Of a stretch of DNA of 64,000 nt, positions 55,831 to 63,423 are shown piece by piece. The notes beneath the pieces are model-generated. The model saw nothing but the letters and a program-made list of their open reading frames with translations. It did not search any database and was not told the origin of the DNA. The position numbers and the translations under genes were made by a program. Position 1 is the stretch's first letter, and each line of letters begins with the position of its first letter. The stretch is from Bdellovibrio bacteriovorus W (GTDB taxonomy: Bacteria > Bdellovibrionota > Bdellovibrionia > Bdellovibrionales > Bdellovibrionaceae): positions 2,852,001 to 2,916,000 of the forward strand of contig CP002190.1 of assembly GCA_000525675.1 (NCBI GenBank), given 5' to 3'.

Positions 55831-56196
55831 ATGCACGTTAAAGTTAAGACTATGAAGAAATCCGAGAAAATATCAAAAAAACAGATCGCTTTCGGGAGAG
55901 TTCTTAGTTCCATAATGAAAGAGAAGAAACTGAGCCTTAAGCAAATCGCCAATATGGCGGGCGTAAGTATTTCCGTGGTCTCTGATTGGACTGCGGGCAA
56001 TGTTCCCAGAGATTTAGAAGCTGTCTTCAAATTATCTTCTGCTCTTGATGTCGAATTTTCAATGTTATTACTCGGTCGCATTGAGGAGAAAAAACAATCT
56101 GCTGTCTTAAAGCATCTCCTTACAGAAGAAGACTTATTTGATGGATTCCTCCGCGTTAACATCAAGAAAGTTTCTATAAATGTTGAAAGTAAATAG
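55831..56196 (+). CDS. XRE-family transcriptional regulator
   Basis: 121 residues from the ATG at 55831; the ATG at 55852 is equally possible because the AAGG before 55831 is too close. An HTH_3 domain (about 25-80) contains LSLKQIANMAGVSISVVSDWTAG, the two helices typical of Cro/C1 regulators. The C-terminus (about 85-121) is short and charged, with no obvious ligand domain. The palindromes just upstream suggest autoregulation. The gene is in the AT-rich part of the window. Confidence 0.78.
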   Translation: MHVKVKTMKKSEKISKKQIAFGRVLSSIMKEKKLSLKQIANMAGVSISVVSDWTAGNVPRDLEAVFKLSSALDVEFSMLLLGRIEEKKQSAVLKHLLTEEDLFDGFLRVNIKKVSINVESK

Positions 56197-56293
56197 AAAT
56201 CTTTTGGAATACTTGAAATAGCCATATCCAATATTTTGGAAGAGTTTTCTGAAAAACCACCTTAGATCTATCGGAAGGATTTGTTGAAATAAG

Positions 56294-56845
56294 ATGAAAC
56301 GACGCCTTCCGTCTAAAGCATTGAATTTGAAACGTACTTACAATGGTATTGTTTTGATCCTTTTTCTTACCCTAGTATTCTCGCTCTGGAGTGAAACAAC
56401 TTTTGCGGCACCTGCGATAAACCAAAGACCAAAGGCATTCAGTATTCGCGGCGCTTATATGCAAGCTCATCAAAATAATTCAGGTAGAATAGATACGGCA
56501 CTTTTTGAAGTTGGGTATCGCCATTGGTTCAACTCAAAAGTCTACTCGTCCTTATATGCAGGAGCTTTCTCTTTTTCATCAACAACTGTCGACGACGATT
56601 TAGGACTGAACACTTCTCTGCTTATAGGATTTAATCTGGATAACCTTTTAAGGCTTGAATATGGACTTTCTTATTTTGACTGGGGCCTTTCAATGGACCC
56701 TACTTTAATGGGCATCAATAGAGCATCTTTTCCTATTGATACTTTTCAGATTAACGAGGTTTTCATAGCTGTCGGTTTTCCTGGAAACTCTACAGGAGCA
56801 ACTCCTTCGTATATTTTACATATAGGAATAGGCAAGTTTCTTTAA
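56294..56845 (+). CDS. Exported small beta-barrel-like protein
   Basis: 183 residues. A long Sec signal (positive start, hydrophobic 18-33) ends in TTFAA (about 38). The mature part looks like an eight-strand barrel (FSIRGAYMQAHQNNSGRIDTALFEVGYRHWF) and ends in IGIGKFL. I do not recognise a family. The start codon is poorly supported: GAAGGAT lies about 15 nt upstream. It follows the XRE gene by 97 nt. Confidence 0.6.
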   Translation: MKRRLPSKALNLKRTYNGIVLILFLTLVFSLWSETTFAAPAINQRPKAFSIRGAYMQAHQNNSGRIDTALFEVGYRHWFNSKVYSSLYAGAFSFSSTTVDDDLGLNTSLLIGFNLDNLLRLEYGLSYFDWGLSMDPTLMGINRASFPIDTFQINEVFIAVGFPGNSTGATPSYILHIGIGKFL

Positions 56846-56937
56846 GTGGACTTTTCAAAGATTTTCTAAAAAAACTTAATACTTTTAAGAATATACTTTA
56901 TGAAAATAAAGATAGTAATTGTGGAAGATTAAGAATT

Positions 56938-57486
56938 CTAGCGAATATATAACTCTGTAGATTCAAAATTTATCCCCTTAGGAGGAATCCATTTTTTTAA
57001 AATATGTACATTACCCGTCCAAATCTCTTGTTCACAAACTTCAGAACCTCTGTATTTAGACGACTGTAGTGTAACCCCCACAACACCCTCCCCCTGATAA
57101 AGATAATAATCATCCGATCCCAACATTAAAGTATTGAAGCGGACGAACCTATTATCAATTTCATGAATGTAACATTGCCCCGTACAATCTGAAGAGGCAA
57201 AATAGCAAGCACCATTTGGATTGTTGATATCAAAATTTATAAGCCTATATTTTCCTGTATTCGCGATAGTAGTGAATTTTACCATAGGGCCATTGTTTAC
57301 TTTAGCTATCAGCATAAAGTCTTCTATTTGAACAAATTTTCCAACATACGCACCGCCCGAAGTGTAAACTCCAAGTGCCCGATCTGCATCTTCCATTAAC
57401 GACGACTCTTCCCCATTTCTTAAGCGACCACAAGAAATCATTAGAATGCAAATTGCTAAACTTAGTACGAACCTAGACTTATTCAT
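56938..57486 (-). CDS. Small lipoprotein
   Basis: 182 residues from the ATG at 57486, with GAGGT 7 nt upstream; an ATG at 57504 is weaker. The lipobox is LMISC (Cys at about 18). The mature protein is strand-rich with cysteine pairs (CYFASSDCTGQC). The function is unknown. It is divergent from the large secreted-protein gene, and operator-like palindromes lie between them. Confidence 0.68.
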   Translation of the reverse strand: MNKSRFVLSLAICILMISCGRLRNGEESSLMEDADRALGVYTSGGAYVGKFVQIEDFMLIAKVNNGPMVKFTTIANTGKYRLINFDINNPNGACYFASSDCTGQCYIHEIDNRFVRFNTLMLGSDDYYLYQGEGVVGVTLQSSKYRGSEVCEQEIWTGNVHILKKWIPPKGINFESTELYIR

Positions 57487-57544
57487 CGCAATACCTCGTA
57501 TCATCGTGTTTAGTTATCGTCCGCAAAATAAAAATAGTAACAAC

Positions 57545-57626
57545 AATCCGGACCTACGGAATTAACTTCGCCTAGATTTGGATAAATATAAATTTACCTG
57601 ATTTAATTCCGGTAATTCGGAATTAA
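57545..57626. promoter_or_regulatory. Two operator-like palindromes in divergent intergenic region
   Basis: Site 1 at 57545-57565 (AATCCG-N6-CGGAATTAA) and site 2 at 57603-57626, a perfect 9-bp inverted repeat TTAATTCCG-N6-CGGAATTAA. They match the arrangement upstream of the XRE gene. Confidence 0.5.
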
Positions 57627-57740
57627 CTAAATTATATTTACATAAATTACGAATACCATTCACAGATCTTGATAAGGACATACTTTCACGATTCCAAAGC
57701 ATGATTCTGAAGTCCTTCATCTTCCTCAAGGAGCTACAGA

Positions 57741-59468
57741 TTGTTTTCTATTTACACCACTGTTTTCAAAAATTTTCTTACTAAAAAAGTGTATAGTACG
57801 AATCTTAACCCTAAACTTTGTGCACTGTATGTTTCTATGTTCCTCGTACTATCTCCCCACCAAAGCTACTCCTTCTTTGATGTTAAATGCACGGATTTCG
57901 AAAGAAATTATCTATCTGAAAAAGGCGAGATAAAAATTATAAAAGAAGAAGGTGGATTTGGAGGCCAAAGACTCACAAAACTCTCGGTGGATGTCATTAC
58001 ACTTCCTCCGGAAGAGATCATACCAATTATCGAGAAAGTAGAGTGGTATCTTGAAAGCTGCAAGGGCCTTTCATATAGCTCTGTGCCAATAGAAGCTCAT
58101 CCAAGAATCGCCGAAGCTAATAATCGACTTAAAATGAATGATAAAGTAAAATCCCTATTAGATTCTATAGCAGCAGAGAAAGCAGCAGCAATAAAAGAAG
58201 AAGGTGAAAAGATGCAGGTCTTGGCCAATCTAAAGGCCAAAGCGGGGGATTGTAAGAGAAATGGCTATAATACCTGCTACAATGGTATCAAATGGGGAAC
58301 ACCTGCTGAGTTTCACCATAATGGAAATAAGCTTAATGAATTTTTTTGTTCTAGTCCTAAAACCAATCAAACCACTCCTCATGTTAAAAACATTGTTCGA
58401 CTTTGTGGTCCCAGTTTAGGCGATTCGAAAATTACAGATGCGCTCAATATCCTTGGAGAAGATAATTGCGACTATATTCTCGTAGACAATAAAATAGTCG
58501 GATTTAAAGAGACACTATATAATCCTGATGAAAATGCATTCACCCTGAAAAAGGCAGAGTTAAGAAATAAATATGGCGCTCCTCAAGAGTCCTCACTCTG
58601 CAATCTGGACTTTAAAGGTAATTCAGCAGAAACCTTAAAATATACTTCAAAGACGGGACTAGAGGTGGTTTTAACAAGATCTCAAAACTCGAATAATGGC
58701 TTTCGTTCCGGAAAACCTATTGTGGTGGTGAGATACCTATTCATGCCTTCCCTAAAAGAATCCAGTCATAAATATTTATTAGCCCAAGAGTCTCATGCCC
58801 AAAATCTCGCAGAACTTTCTCCTAAGCAAGAATCAGAAAAAGGCCCTTCTGATAGCTCCCTAATTGCTGAGGAATTTTTAGTTGATAAAAATTATTCAAA
58901 GGCTATCGCAGTTTGTGAAGAGGCCACCAAAGCAAGAACAGATAATGAATGTGCAGAAATTTTGACAAAAACACGTCCAATTCTTGCTAAAATAAATCGA
59001 GAAGCAGCAAAAAAGAAAGCCCAGGAGAACGAAAATAGAAGATTAATTCTCGAGCAAAAAAGGCGTGAGATAGCCGAAAAAAAAGCCAAAGAACTTGAAC
59101 TGCAAAGACAAAGAGAAGATGCAAAGGATAGAAAAAGAGCCTCCAAAGAATGTGTCCGCGCAACCTTGGTTGAAAAATATTGTTCCGATGTTCTAAATAT
59201 TGGTATCCAGCAAAACCTTATTGATAGGGAAAACAGAGTTGGGAAAGATACTGGGGTCGTCGATAATCAAACTTTGTATAAAGCAGGAATAGCAAAGTCT
59301 TATTTAGAAGATCGAGCTGCCAGCATAGCAAGGGATCTAGCCCGCAAGGTTGATTATAATATCTCTTCATCAGAATGCGTGCTCTCACTGAATCATTTTG
59401 GATTTCCAACAAATGTTACGCATAAACTTACTATAAATATTCGGGCAGTATGTGAGTTAGCCCCTTAA
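57741..59468 (+). CDS. Large secreted hypothetical protein with coiled coil
   Basis: 575 residues from a TTG with a strong AAGGAG 7 nt upstream; an ATG at 57837 would shorten the signal. The N-terminal hydrophobic segment ends near SYSFF (about 45). The middle has cysteine-bearing segments (CKRNGYNTCYNGIKWG, about 171-186). A Lys/Glu/Arg coiled coil runs about 415-470. No family is recognised. The gene has AT-rich codon use unlike the ribosomal genes to its left. Confidence 0.62.
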   Translation: MFSIYTTVFKNFLTKKVYSTNLNPKLCALYVSMFLVLSPHQSYSFFDVKCTDFERNYLSEKGEIKIIKEEGGFGGQRLTKLSVDVITLPPEEIIPIIEKVEWYLESCKGLSYSSVPIEAHPRIAEANNRLKMNDKVKSLLDSIAAEKAAAIKEEGEKMQVLANLKAKAGDCKRNGYNTCYNGIKWGTPAEFHHNGNKLNEFFCSSPKTNQTTPHVKNIVRLCGPSLGDSKITDALNILGEDNCDYILVDNKIVGFKETLYNPDENAFTLKKAELRNKYGAPQESSLCNLDFKGNSAETLKYTSKTGLEVVLTRSQNSNNGFRSGKPIVVVRYLFMPSLKESSHKYLLAQESHAQNLAELSPKQESEKGPSDSSLIAEEFLVDKNYSKAIAVCEEATKARTDNECAEILTKTRPILAKINREAAKKKAQENENRRLILEQKRREIAEKKAKELELQRQREDAKDRKRASKECVRATLVEKYCSDVLNIGIQQNLIDRENRVGKDTGVVDNQTLYKAGIAKSYLEDRAASIARDLARKVDYNISSSECVLSLNHFGFPTNVTHKLTINIRAVCELAP

Positions 59469-59568
59469 AAAAGTACGTAGGCTCACTTTGAATGATAGAA
59501 TGAAAGCGGCATAAGCTGCTTAGCAAAAGACAAAAAATATTGCTCTTAAATCAATTTCAGACATAAAA

Positions 59569-59590
59569 AAACCCGCCAGAAAGCGGGTTT
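59569..59590 (-). terminator. Intrinsic terminator of a minus-strand transcript
   Basis: 8-bp stem AAACCCGC/GCGGGTTT with loop CAGAAA. The T7 tail is on the minus strand, so it ends minus-strand transcription, as expected downstream of a tRNA gene. Confidence 0.75.
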
Positions 59591-59605
59591 AAAAGAAAAA
59601 ATAAA

Positions 59606-59626
59606 TGGTGGCTTGAGACGGAATTG
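59606..59626 (-). other. Probable tRNA 3'-end remnant (attachment site)
   Basis: Read on the minus strand, CAATTCCGTC (end of T-loop plus T-stem), TCAAGCC (acceptor strand), A and CCA match the last 21 nt of a tRNA in spacing. The T-loop then breaks off and no D or anticodon arm follows. A terminator for the same strand lies 15 nt on. This is typical of the end left by integration into a tRNA gene. Confidence 0.45.
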
Positions 59627-59641
59627 GTTCGCCTGTACAAA

Positions 59642-59669
59642 AATAACTACATGGTTTCATGTAGTTATT
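59642..59669. other. Perfect 12-bp hairpin
   Basis: AATAACTACATG-GTTT-CATGTAGTTATT, without a clear T-tract. It lies just inside the probable element edge. It could end the minus-strand element operon or be an integrase arm site. Confidence 0.55.
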
Positions 59670-59690
59670 CAGTGTTATTTTAAATATTGT

Positions 59691-59900
59691 TTATTTTTCG
59701 CTGTTCGGGTCAGGATGAAAAGATCTACTCAAAATCCAACTGGCAAACATCATAAATATCTCCCGCTGCTCTTCTCTCAAATTCTCAATCGGAATATTTG
59801 GATACTTTCGAACTCGATCGGGTATCGGCATCAAAAATGCTTCTACTTCTACGCCCTGCAGGGTGGAAATATACTCACGGACTAAATGATCGATAACCAT
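59691..59900 (-). CDS. Possible small element protein
   Basis: 69 residues (VREYISTLQGVEVEAFLMPI). The residue pattern looks protein-like, with an amphipathic C-terminal helix (EEQREIFMMFASWILS), but the ATG has no ribosome site. It follows the Rep-like gene by 107 nt and may be the last gene of the element operon. No family is recognised; a directionality factor is a guess without support. Confidence 0.4.
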   Translation of the reverse strand: MVIDHLVREYISTLQGVEVEAFLMPIPDRVRKYPNIPIENLREEQREIFMMFASWILSRSFHPDPNSEK

Positions 59901-60007
59901 ATTAAAAAAATAGTGCTGTCATTTTTCATAAGAACCTCAGGTAAATTTGGAACTAAATAGGGCTTCTACAAAATCGGCTTCAACTATTCTTTAAGTATTC
60001 GATGGTA

Positions 60008-60808
60008 CTATTTGCTTAGAACTTTTTCGGAATTCCGCATAGGGTGAGACTTTTCAATCATACTCAACACAGTTCGGCAAAAATTTTCCTCATCCTGAAT
60101 AGCAAGAATTACTTCGTTCACAGCCTCAAGCTTTACCTTAGATAAGATACGCCATTCAATTCGATATACCTCTCCGTCTACCTCACGGAATTTATTTTGA
60201 AAGTGAAGTATCGAATTTTCCATTCGCACTCTCCTTTCGTCCTTTATGCGGCTCTTTTTAAGCTTTTGAAGGTATTCCGCGATTTGATGCGATTTGGAGT
60301 AACAAGAAATCACCAGAGTTGTAGATTTGAAGTAGCTTCCCAAAGATCGTTTCACATCCCGAACATAGAGTTCTGGCTGGTAAAATGAATTTCCTGTTTT
60401 AAGCAGCCAAAAGCCATTCTTAAGATCGTTTAGCGGATCACTGCACTTTTTTGCTAGAAAGTGGCGGCAAATATCTAGCCTAGTTAGGTAAAAGAAAAAT
60501 CCACCTTTATGAATATAATTTAGCAGAGTTCTTATCTGAATCCATGCTGTGCCTTTTAAGAAAAACTCTCCCTTGGCTAGGATCTTAAGCATACTATGGG
60601 TAACCTCGATATTTATCCCACCTCGGACACAGATCGATCTATAACCACCAACTCGATCATTTCCAGATATCTTGAAAACTTCAAATACCTGCTCTAGAAG
60701 AATTTCATTTTTATTTTTCTTTTCCCAATAATAGGAGGCTACGGGCCGATCGATTAGAATCCGAATTTCAACAGTATCCATTTGCGGTGAATCAATGAGA
60801 GTAATCAT
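60008..60808 (-). CDS. Rep_trans/NicK-like replication initiator or relaxase
   Basis: 266 residues. Segments fit the replication-initiation-factor family (PF02486), which includes rolling-circle plasmid Reps and MOB-T relaxases such as NicK: FYLTRLDICRHF (about 103-114), a tyrosine in LVISCYSKSHQ (about 167-177) and a final YRIEWRI (about 220-226). The probable catalytic tyrosine cannot be proved by eye. The ATG overlaps the stop of the preceding ATPase frame (ATGA). In Gram-positive elements a coupling ATPase likewise precedes this relaxase, which supports the call. Confidence 0.5.
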   Translation of the reverse strand: MITLIDSPQMDTVEIRILIDRPVASYYWEKKNKNEILLEQVFEVFKISGNDRVGGYRSICVRGGINIEVTHSMLKILAKGEFFLKGTAWIQIRTLLNYIHKGGFFFYLTRLDICRHFLAKKCSDPLNDLKNGFWLLKTGNSFYQPELYVRDVKRSLGSYFKSTTLVISCYSKSHQIAEYLQKLKKSRIKDERRVRMENSILHFQNKFREVDGEVYRIEWRILSKVKLEAVNEVILAIQDEENFCRTVLSMIEKSHPMRNSEKVLSK

Positions 60809-61203
60809 ACCGATCCACCTAACCTATTTTTCAGTTCTTCTTTGGAGATAAATCTCGCTTTTATAAAGACCGAGCCTCGAGATTTGCTCGAATAGTAAAA
60901 CACACCAGGTCTTTTCAGAATTGGAAGATTTAGCGGCAATCCTTGTAACGACGTCGCATCATCATTCACATAACCATAGACCCCCGCATGAAATAAGTTT
61001 GCATGAATTTGCAGTTGGCTTATCAGCTGCCCTTGCGTGGCTACAACTGCATACTGCTCGAATTTGCGGGATGAGGTGACAATATTTTCCAAATGCTTAA
61101 TTATTTGTTGATTGAGAGGATATGATTCTTCTTTAGAGGAACTATTGGAAAATGATTCCAACATCTCATCGACCACTATTAACCAAGGAATTTTGTCTAA
61201 CAA
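60805..61203 (-). CDS. FtsK/TraG-like ATPase, C-terminal part (frameshifted)
   Basis: 132 residues from a TTG at 61203, but the open frame continues upstream to 61323 and reads EFFAGKQGLAQALKNIKDYQ before it, so the TTG is not a natural start. The Walker B is WLIVVDEM (about 7-14), followed by YAVVATQGQ (sensor-like). The Walker A is in the preceding frame. Together they would form one ATPase of about 373 residues. The 3' end overlaps the Rep-like gene. Confidence 0.6.
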   Translation of the reverse strand: MLDKIPWLIVVDEMLESFSNSSSKEESYPLNQQIIKHLENIVTSSRKFEQYAVVATQGQLISQLQIHANLFHAGVYGYVNDDATSLQGLPLNLPILKRPGVFYYSSKSRGSVFIKARFISKEELKNRLGGSV

Positions 61204-61280
61204 GACCCCTTTTTCCCAAGCTTCGGCGAGAGTTTCAAAGTCACCAAGATCTATCGTCTTTTGATAGTCCTTAATATTCT

Positions 61281-61925
61281 TTAAAGCCTGGGCAAGACCC
61301 TGTTTTCCTGCAAAGAACTCGAATCAAATTCAAGCACTCGATTGCTACCCCGAAGAGATGTGAATGAACCATGAGGATCACTGATCACTACACACCCGGT
61401 GGGATACTTTTCAATGAAAGAAAGGATGCGTGCTCTGAGCAAAGAGGTTTTTCCACCTCCTGATTTGATCCTAACAATTGTCGTGTGATCTTCTGGCTCA
61501 AAGGCATTGCCATCTTGATCCAAAAATACTGCTTCAGTTTTTAGATTCCTTTTAAATAAAGACTTCTTGGTATGAAAATTTGCCCGCTCAAAATAGATTC
61601 TTTCTTTTTCTGCTCTGGAGCTGATTATGGATTCATCCTTGAAAAGCTCTGCAAAAAAGCCAATATGTTGATTGAATGTCGAGCTCGGCTTATTTGGCTT
61701 ACTAATGTAGACATGGCCGAATATCGGATGCTTTATTCTGGTGTGGTCATTTGCAAATCCATTTTTAACCAATGTATCCAGTTTATAGTTTTTCTTACTC
61801 TGAAATGAACTTTTTAAAAAAGTAATGGCTGCGATTAATATGGTAAACAGAATTGAACATACGACCGCAGCGCGGGACGGATCTTGCCGTCCCCACACTA
61901 CCGCTATTTCCAAAAGATATTTCAT
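61281..61925 (-). CDS. FtsK/TraG-like ATPase, N-terminal part (frameshifted)
   Basis: 214 residues. One membrane segment lies at about 21-38. The Walker A is KSGGGKTS (about 154-161), then VVISDPHGS (about 175-183) as in coupling ATPases. After LEFDS (about 200) the frame turns into apparently nonsense sequence; the continuation lies in the -1 frame. It would bring DNA to a membrane channel or pump it, like FtsK or T4CP proteins. The ATG overlaps the stop of the upstream OB-like gene. Confidence 0.6.
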   Translation of the reverse strand: MKYLLEIAVVWGRQDPSRAAVVCSILFTILIAAITFLKSSFQSKKNYKLDTLVKNGFANDHTRIKHPIFGHVYISKPNKPSSTFNQHIGFFAELFKDESIISSRAEKERIYFERANFHTKKSLFKRNLKTEAVFLDQDGNAFEPEDHTTIVRIKSGGGKTSLLRARILSFIEKYPTGCVVISDPHGSFTSLRGSNRVLEFDSSSLQENRVLPRL

Positions 61926-62197
61926 GCTAACCTCAAAACTTTTCCTTGGCTAACACCACGCCTGCCCTCGAAGTCATAGGCTCGTCCTTCTACTACGACC
62001 TTATCGCCTATTTTTAAAGGACCTAGGTCTTTCAGCTTCACTGAGTACAGAAGAGTTTCCGTAAATTCTTTTTCACCGATCTTCAGCGAAACTTTTCTTT
62101 CGACAATAAGTTTAGCTTTAAGGCCAAGCTCAATATCTTTTTCAGAAGGATTTGTAATCGCACCTATATCTACAATGGTTCCAACTATGGCATCCAT
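61922..62197 (-). CDS. OB-fold-like small protein (possible ssDNA-binding)
   Basis: 91 residues, GAGGT upstream. Predicted strands and the ending PLKIGDKVVVEGRAYDFEGR, then RGVSQGKVLRLA, resemble single-strand DNA-binding OB folds, where a GD/VEG turn before a GR turn is common. That would suit a rolling-circle replication module, but the assignment is inference. It is the first gene of the minus-strand operon and is divergent from the ABC-3C-like operon. Confidence 0.5.
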   Translation of the reverse strand: MDAIVGTIVDIGAITNPSEKDIELGLKAKLIVERKVSLKIGEKEFTETLLYSVKLKDLGPLKIGDKVVVEGRAYDFEGRRGVSQGKVLRLA

Positions 62198-62314
62198 TTT
62201 TACCTCGTAAGCTGCACATTAATCGCTGATGGAGCAGCTACCTATTCAGCTACAAAGGTAAATAGGGGTTCGCGTTTTCAAATTTTGATTATTTTTTTGG
62301 GACTATTTTGTAAG

Positions 62315-62344
62315 TTGGCCGCCGTATTACTATACGGCGGCCAA
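62315..62344. other. Perfect 12-bp GC-rich hairpin, candidate origin or oriT
   Basis: TTGGCCGCCGTA-TTACTA-TACGGCGGCCAA in an AT-rich gap. No T-tract follows on either strand. The loop context TATTAC recalls nick sites of rolling-circle initiators. Confidence 0.5.
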
Positions 62345-62452
62345 ACAACAATTTTGGACTAGACTAAACAACTATTGTATTGAAATAAATAGACCTGTAT
62401 TTATAGACTAAATTTAGAGTTTTATTACTGACGAAAAACCAAAGGTTAATTC

Positions 62453-62623
62453 ATGCATTTAGCAACAATTGCAAATATTTGCACAATTCTTTCTCTAATT
62501 TGTTCACTATTTATTGGCTATTCAGTTTTAAAATTAAGACAGTCTGTTTCTCAAAGCGGTGATGGAAATACAAATGGAATGCAAACCGCAAAGGGAAACA
62601 ACAACCGCCAATCAATCAATTAA
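62453..62623 (+). CDS. 56-aa membrane protein of the ABC-3C-like operon
   Basis: I translated this by hand: ATG at 62453, stop at 62621-62623, AAAGG 7 nt upstream. A single membrane helix (IANICTILSLICSLFIGYSV, about 6-25) is followed by a positive KLRQ and an Asn/Gly-rich tail with SGDGNTNG and GNNN. It ends 6 nt before the 184-aa component, so they are co-translated. The tail motif resembles GDNNTQ at the N-terminus of that protein. It may be a membrane effector; that is a hypothesis. Confidence 0.6.
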   Translation: MHLATIANICTILSLICSLFIGYSVLKLRQSVSQSGDGNTNGMQTAKGNNNRQSIN

Positions 62624-62629
62624 GCTCAC

Positions 62630-63184
62630 ATGGCGGAAAAAACACAAAACATAGACGGCGATAATAATACGCAAGTATACATTGAGAAGATGTTGGCTGG
62701 ACTGGGAAATGTTTCATCTACACTTGCCACGCTTATGCCTAAAATTGCAGCTCTTAGTGATAATTCCGATATCACCGACGACGATACCGTACCTTACGAC
62801 ATCGAAAAAAAAATCACTCATAATGATTTAAAGGGATGTGGTCCGCTCATCGTTGAATACCATTCTTATGGTACCCAAATTGATACTATTTACTCGGAGT
62901 ACAATGAAGGAAAGCCGGGCTCAACAAAAAAACTCTTTAAATACTTCAAGGATAAGTATTTAAATCGACGAGCCGCTATAATTTCGAAGAATAAGGGACG
63001 CGACGAGATGGAAGTCATCAGAGAGAATTCTGACGATATTCTTCTTGGCATTATTGGGGAACTGGTGGCAGATTTAAGATCCTCCAATAATTTGAGCATT
63101 TCGGTTGAAGAAATTGGACCTTGCGCAAGCGCGGTGGTTTGCCACGCATTTATTCAGTGTAAGATTTTAGAGAAGCCAAAATGA
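62630..63184 (+). CDS. ABC-3C system component (C-terminal-domain-like)
   Basis: 184 residues. The N-terminus carries IDGDNNTQV (8-16), a short motif also seen in other conflict-system proteins. The remainder is helical, with CGPLIVEYHSYGTQIDTIYSEYN (about 69-91) and SDDILLGIIGELVADLRSS (about 134-152), resembling the C-terminal domain of ABC-3C first components. No nuclease, protease or other N-terminal effector domain precedes it. Its stop overlaps the next ATG (ATGA). Confidence 0.6.
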   Translation: MAEKTQNIDGDNNTQVYIEKMLAGLGNVSSTLATLMPKIAALSDNSDITDDDTVPYDIEKKITHNDLKGCGPLIVEYHSYGTQIDTIYSEYNEGKPGSTKKLFKYFKDKYLNRRAAIISKNKGRDEMEVIRENSDDILLGIIGELVADLRSSNNLSISVEEIGPCASAVVCHAFIQCKILEKPK

Positions 63185-63423
63185 TAGTAGATAGCGATTT
63201 ACATCCGGAGAAAAATATCTTTTTCATCTCTGCGATGATTTTGGATCAACTATCAAAAATGAAAACCCGAAATATTGAAATTTTTGAACTGTTCAATCTG
63301 TACAACAAAAATAATATCTCTAAAATTTCTTTTGATTACTTACTACTATCTCTAGACTGGCTTTTTTTGCTCGGCTTAATCAATTTAGACGCAAAGGGAA
63401 ACATAGTTTATGTATCTCCATAA
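63181..63423 (+). CDS. ABC-3C middle component (MC6-like)
   Basis: 80 residues. The pattern HPEKNIFFISAMILDQL (8-24), a central helical section and ISFDYLLLSLDWLFLLGLI (about 49-67) followed by DAKGNIVY is the MC6 arrangement I know: a small winged-helix protein linking the ATPase and the first component. It overlaps both neighbours, which is typical of such operons. Confidence 0.75.
   Translation: MIVDSDLHPEKNIFFISAMILDQLSKMKTRNIEIFELFNLYNKNNISKISFDYLLLSLDWLFLLGLINLDAKGNIVYVSP

Noticed and set aside
59613-59885. Plus-strand 90-residue open frame across the element edge
   Set aside because: It spans the tRNA remnant and hairpin, has no ribosome site and its residues look random.
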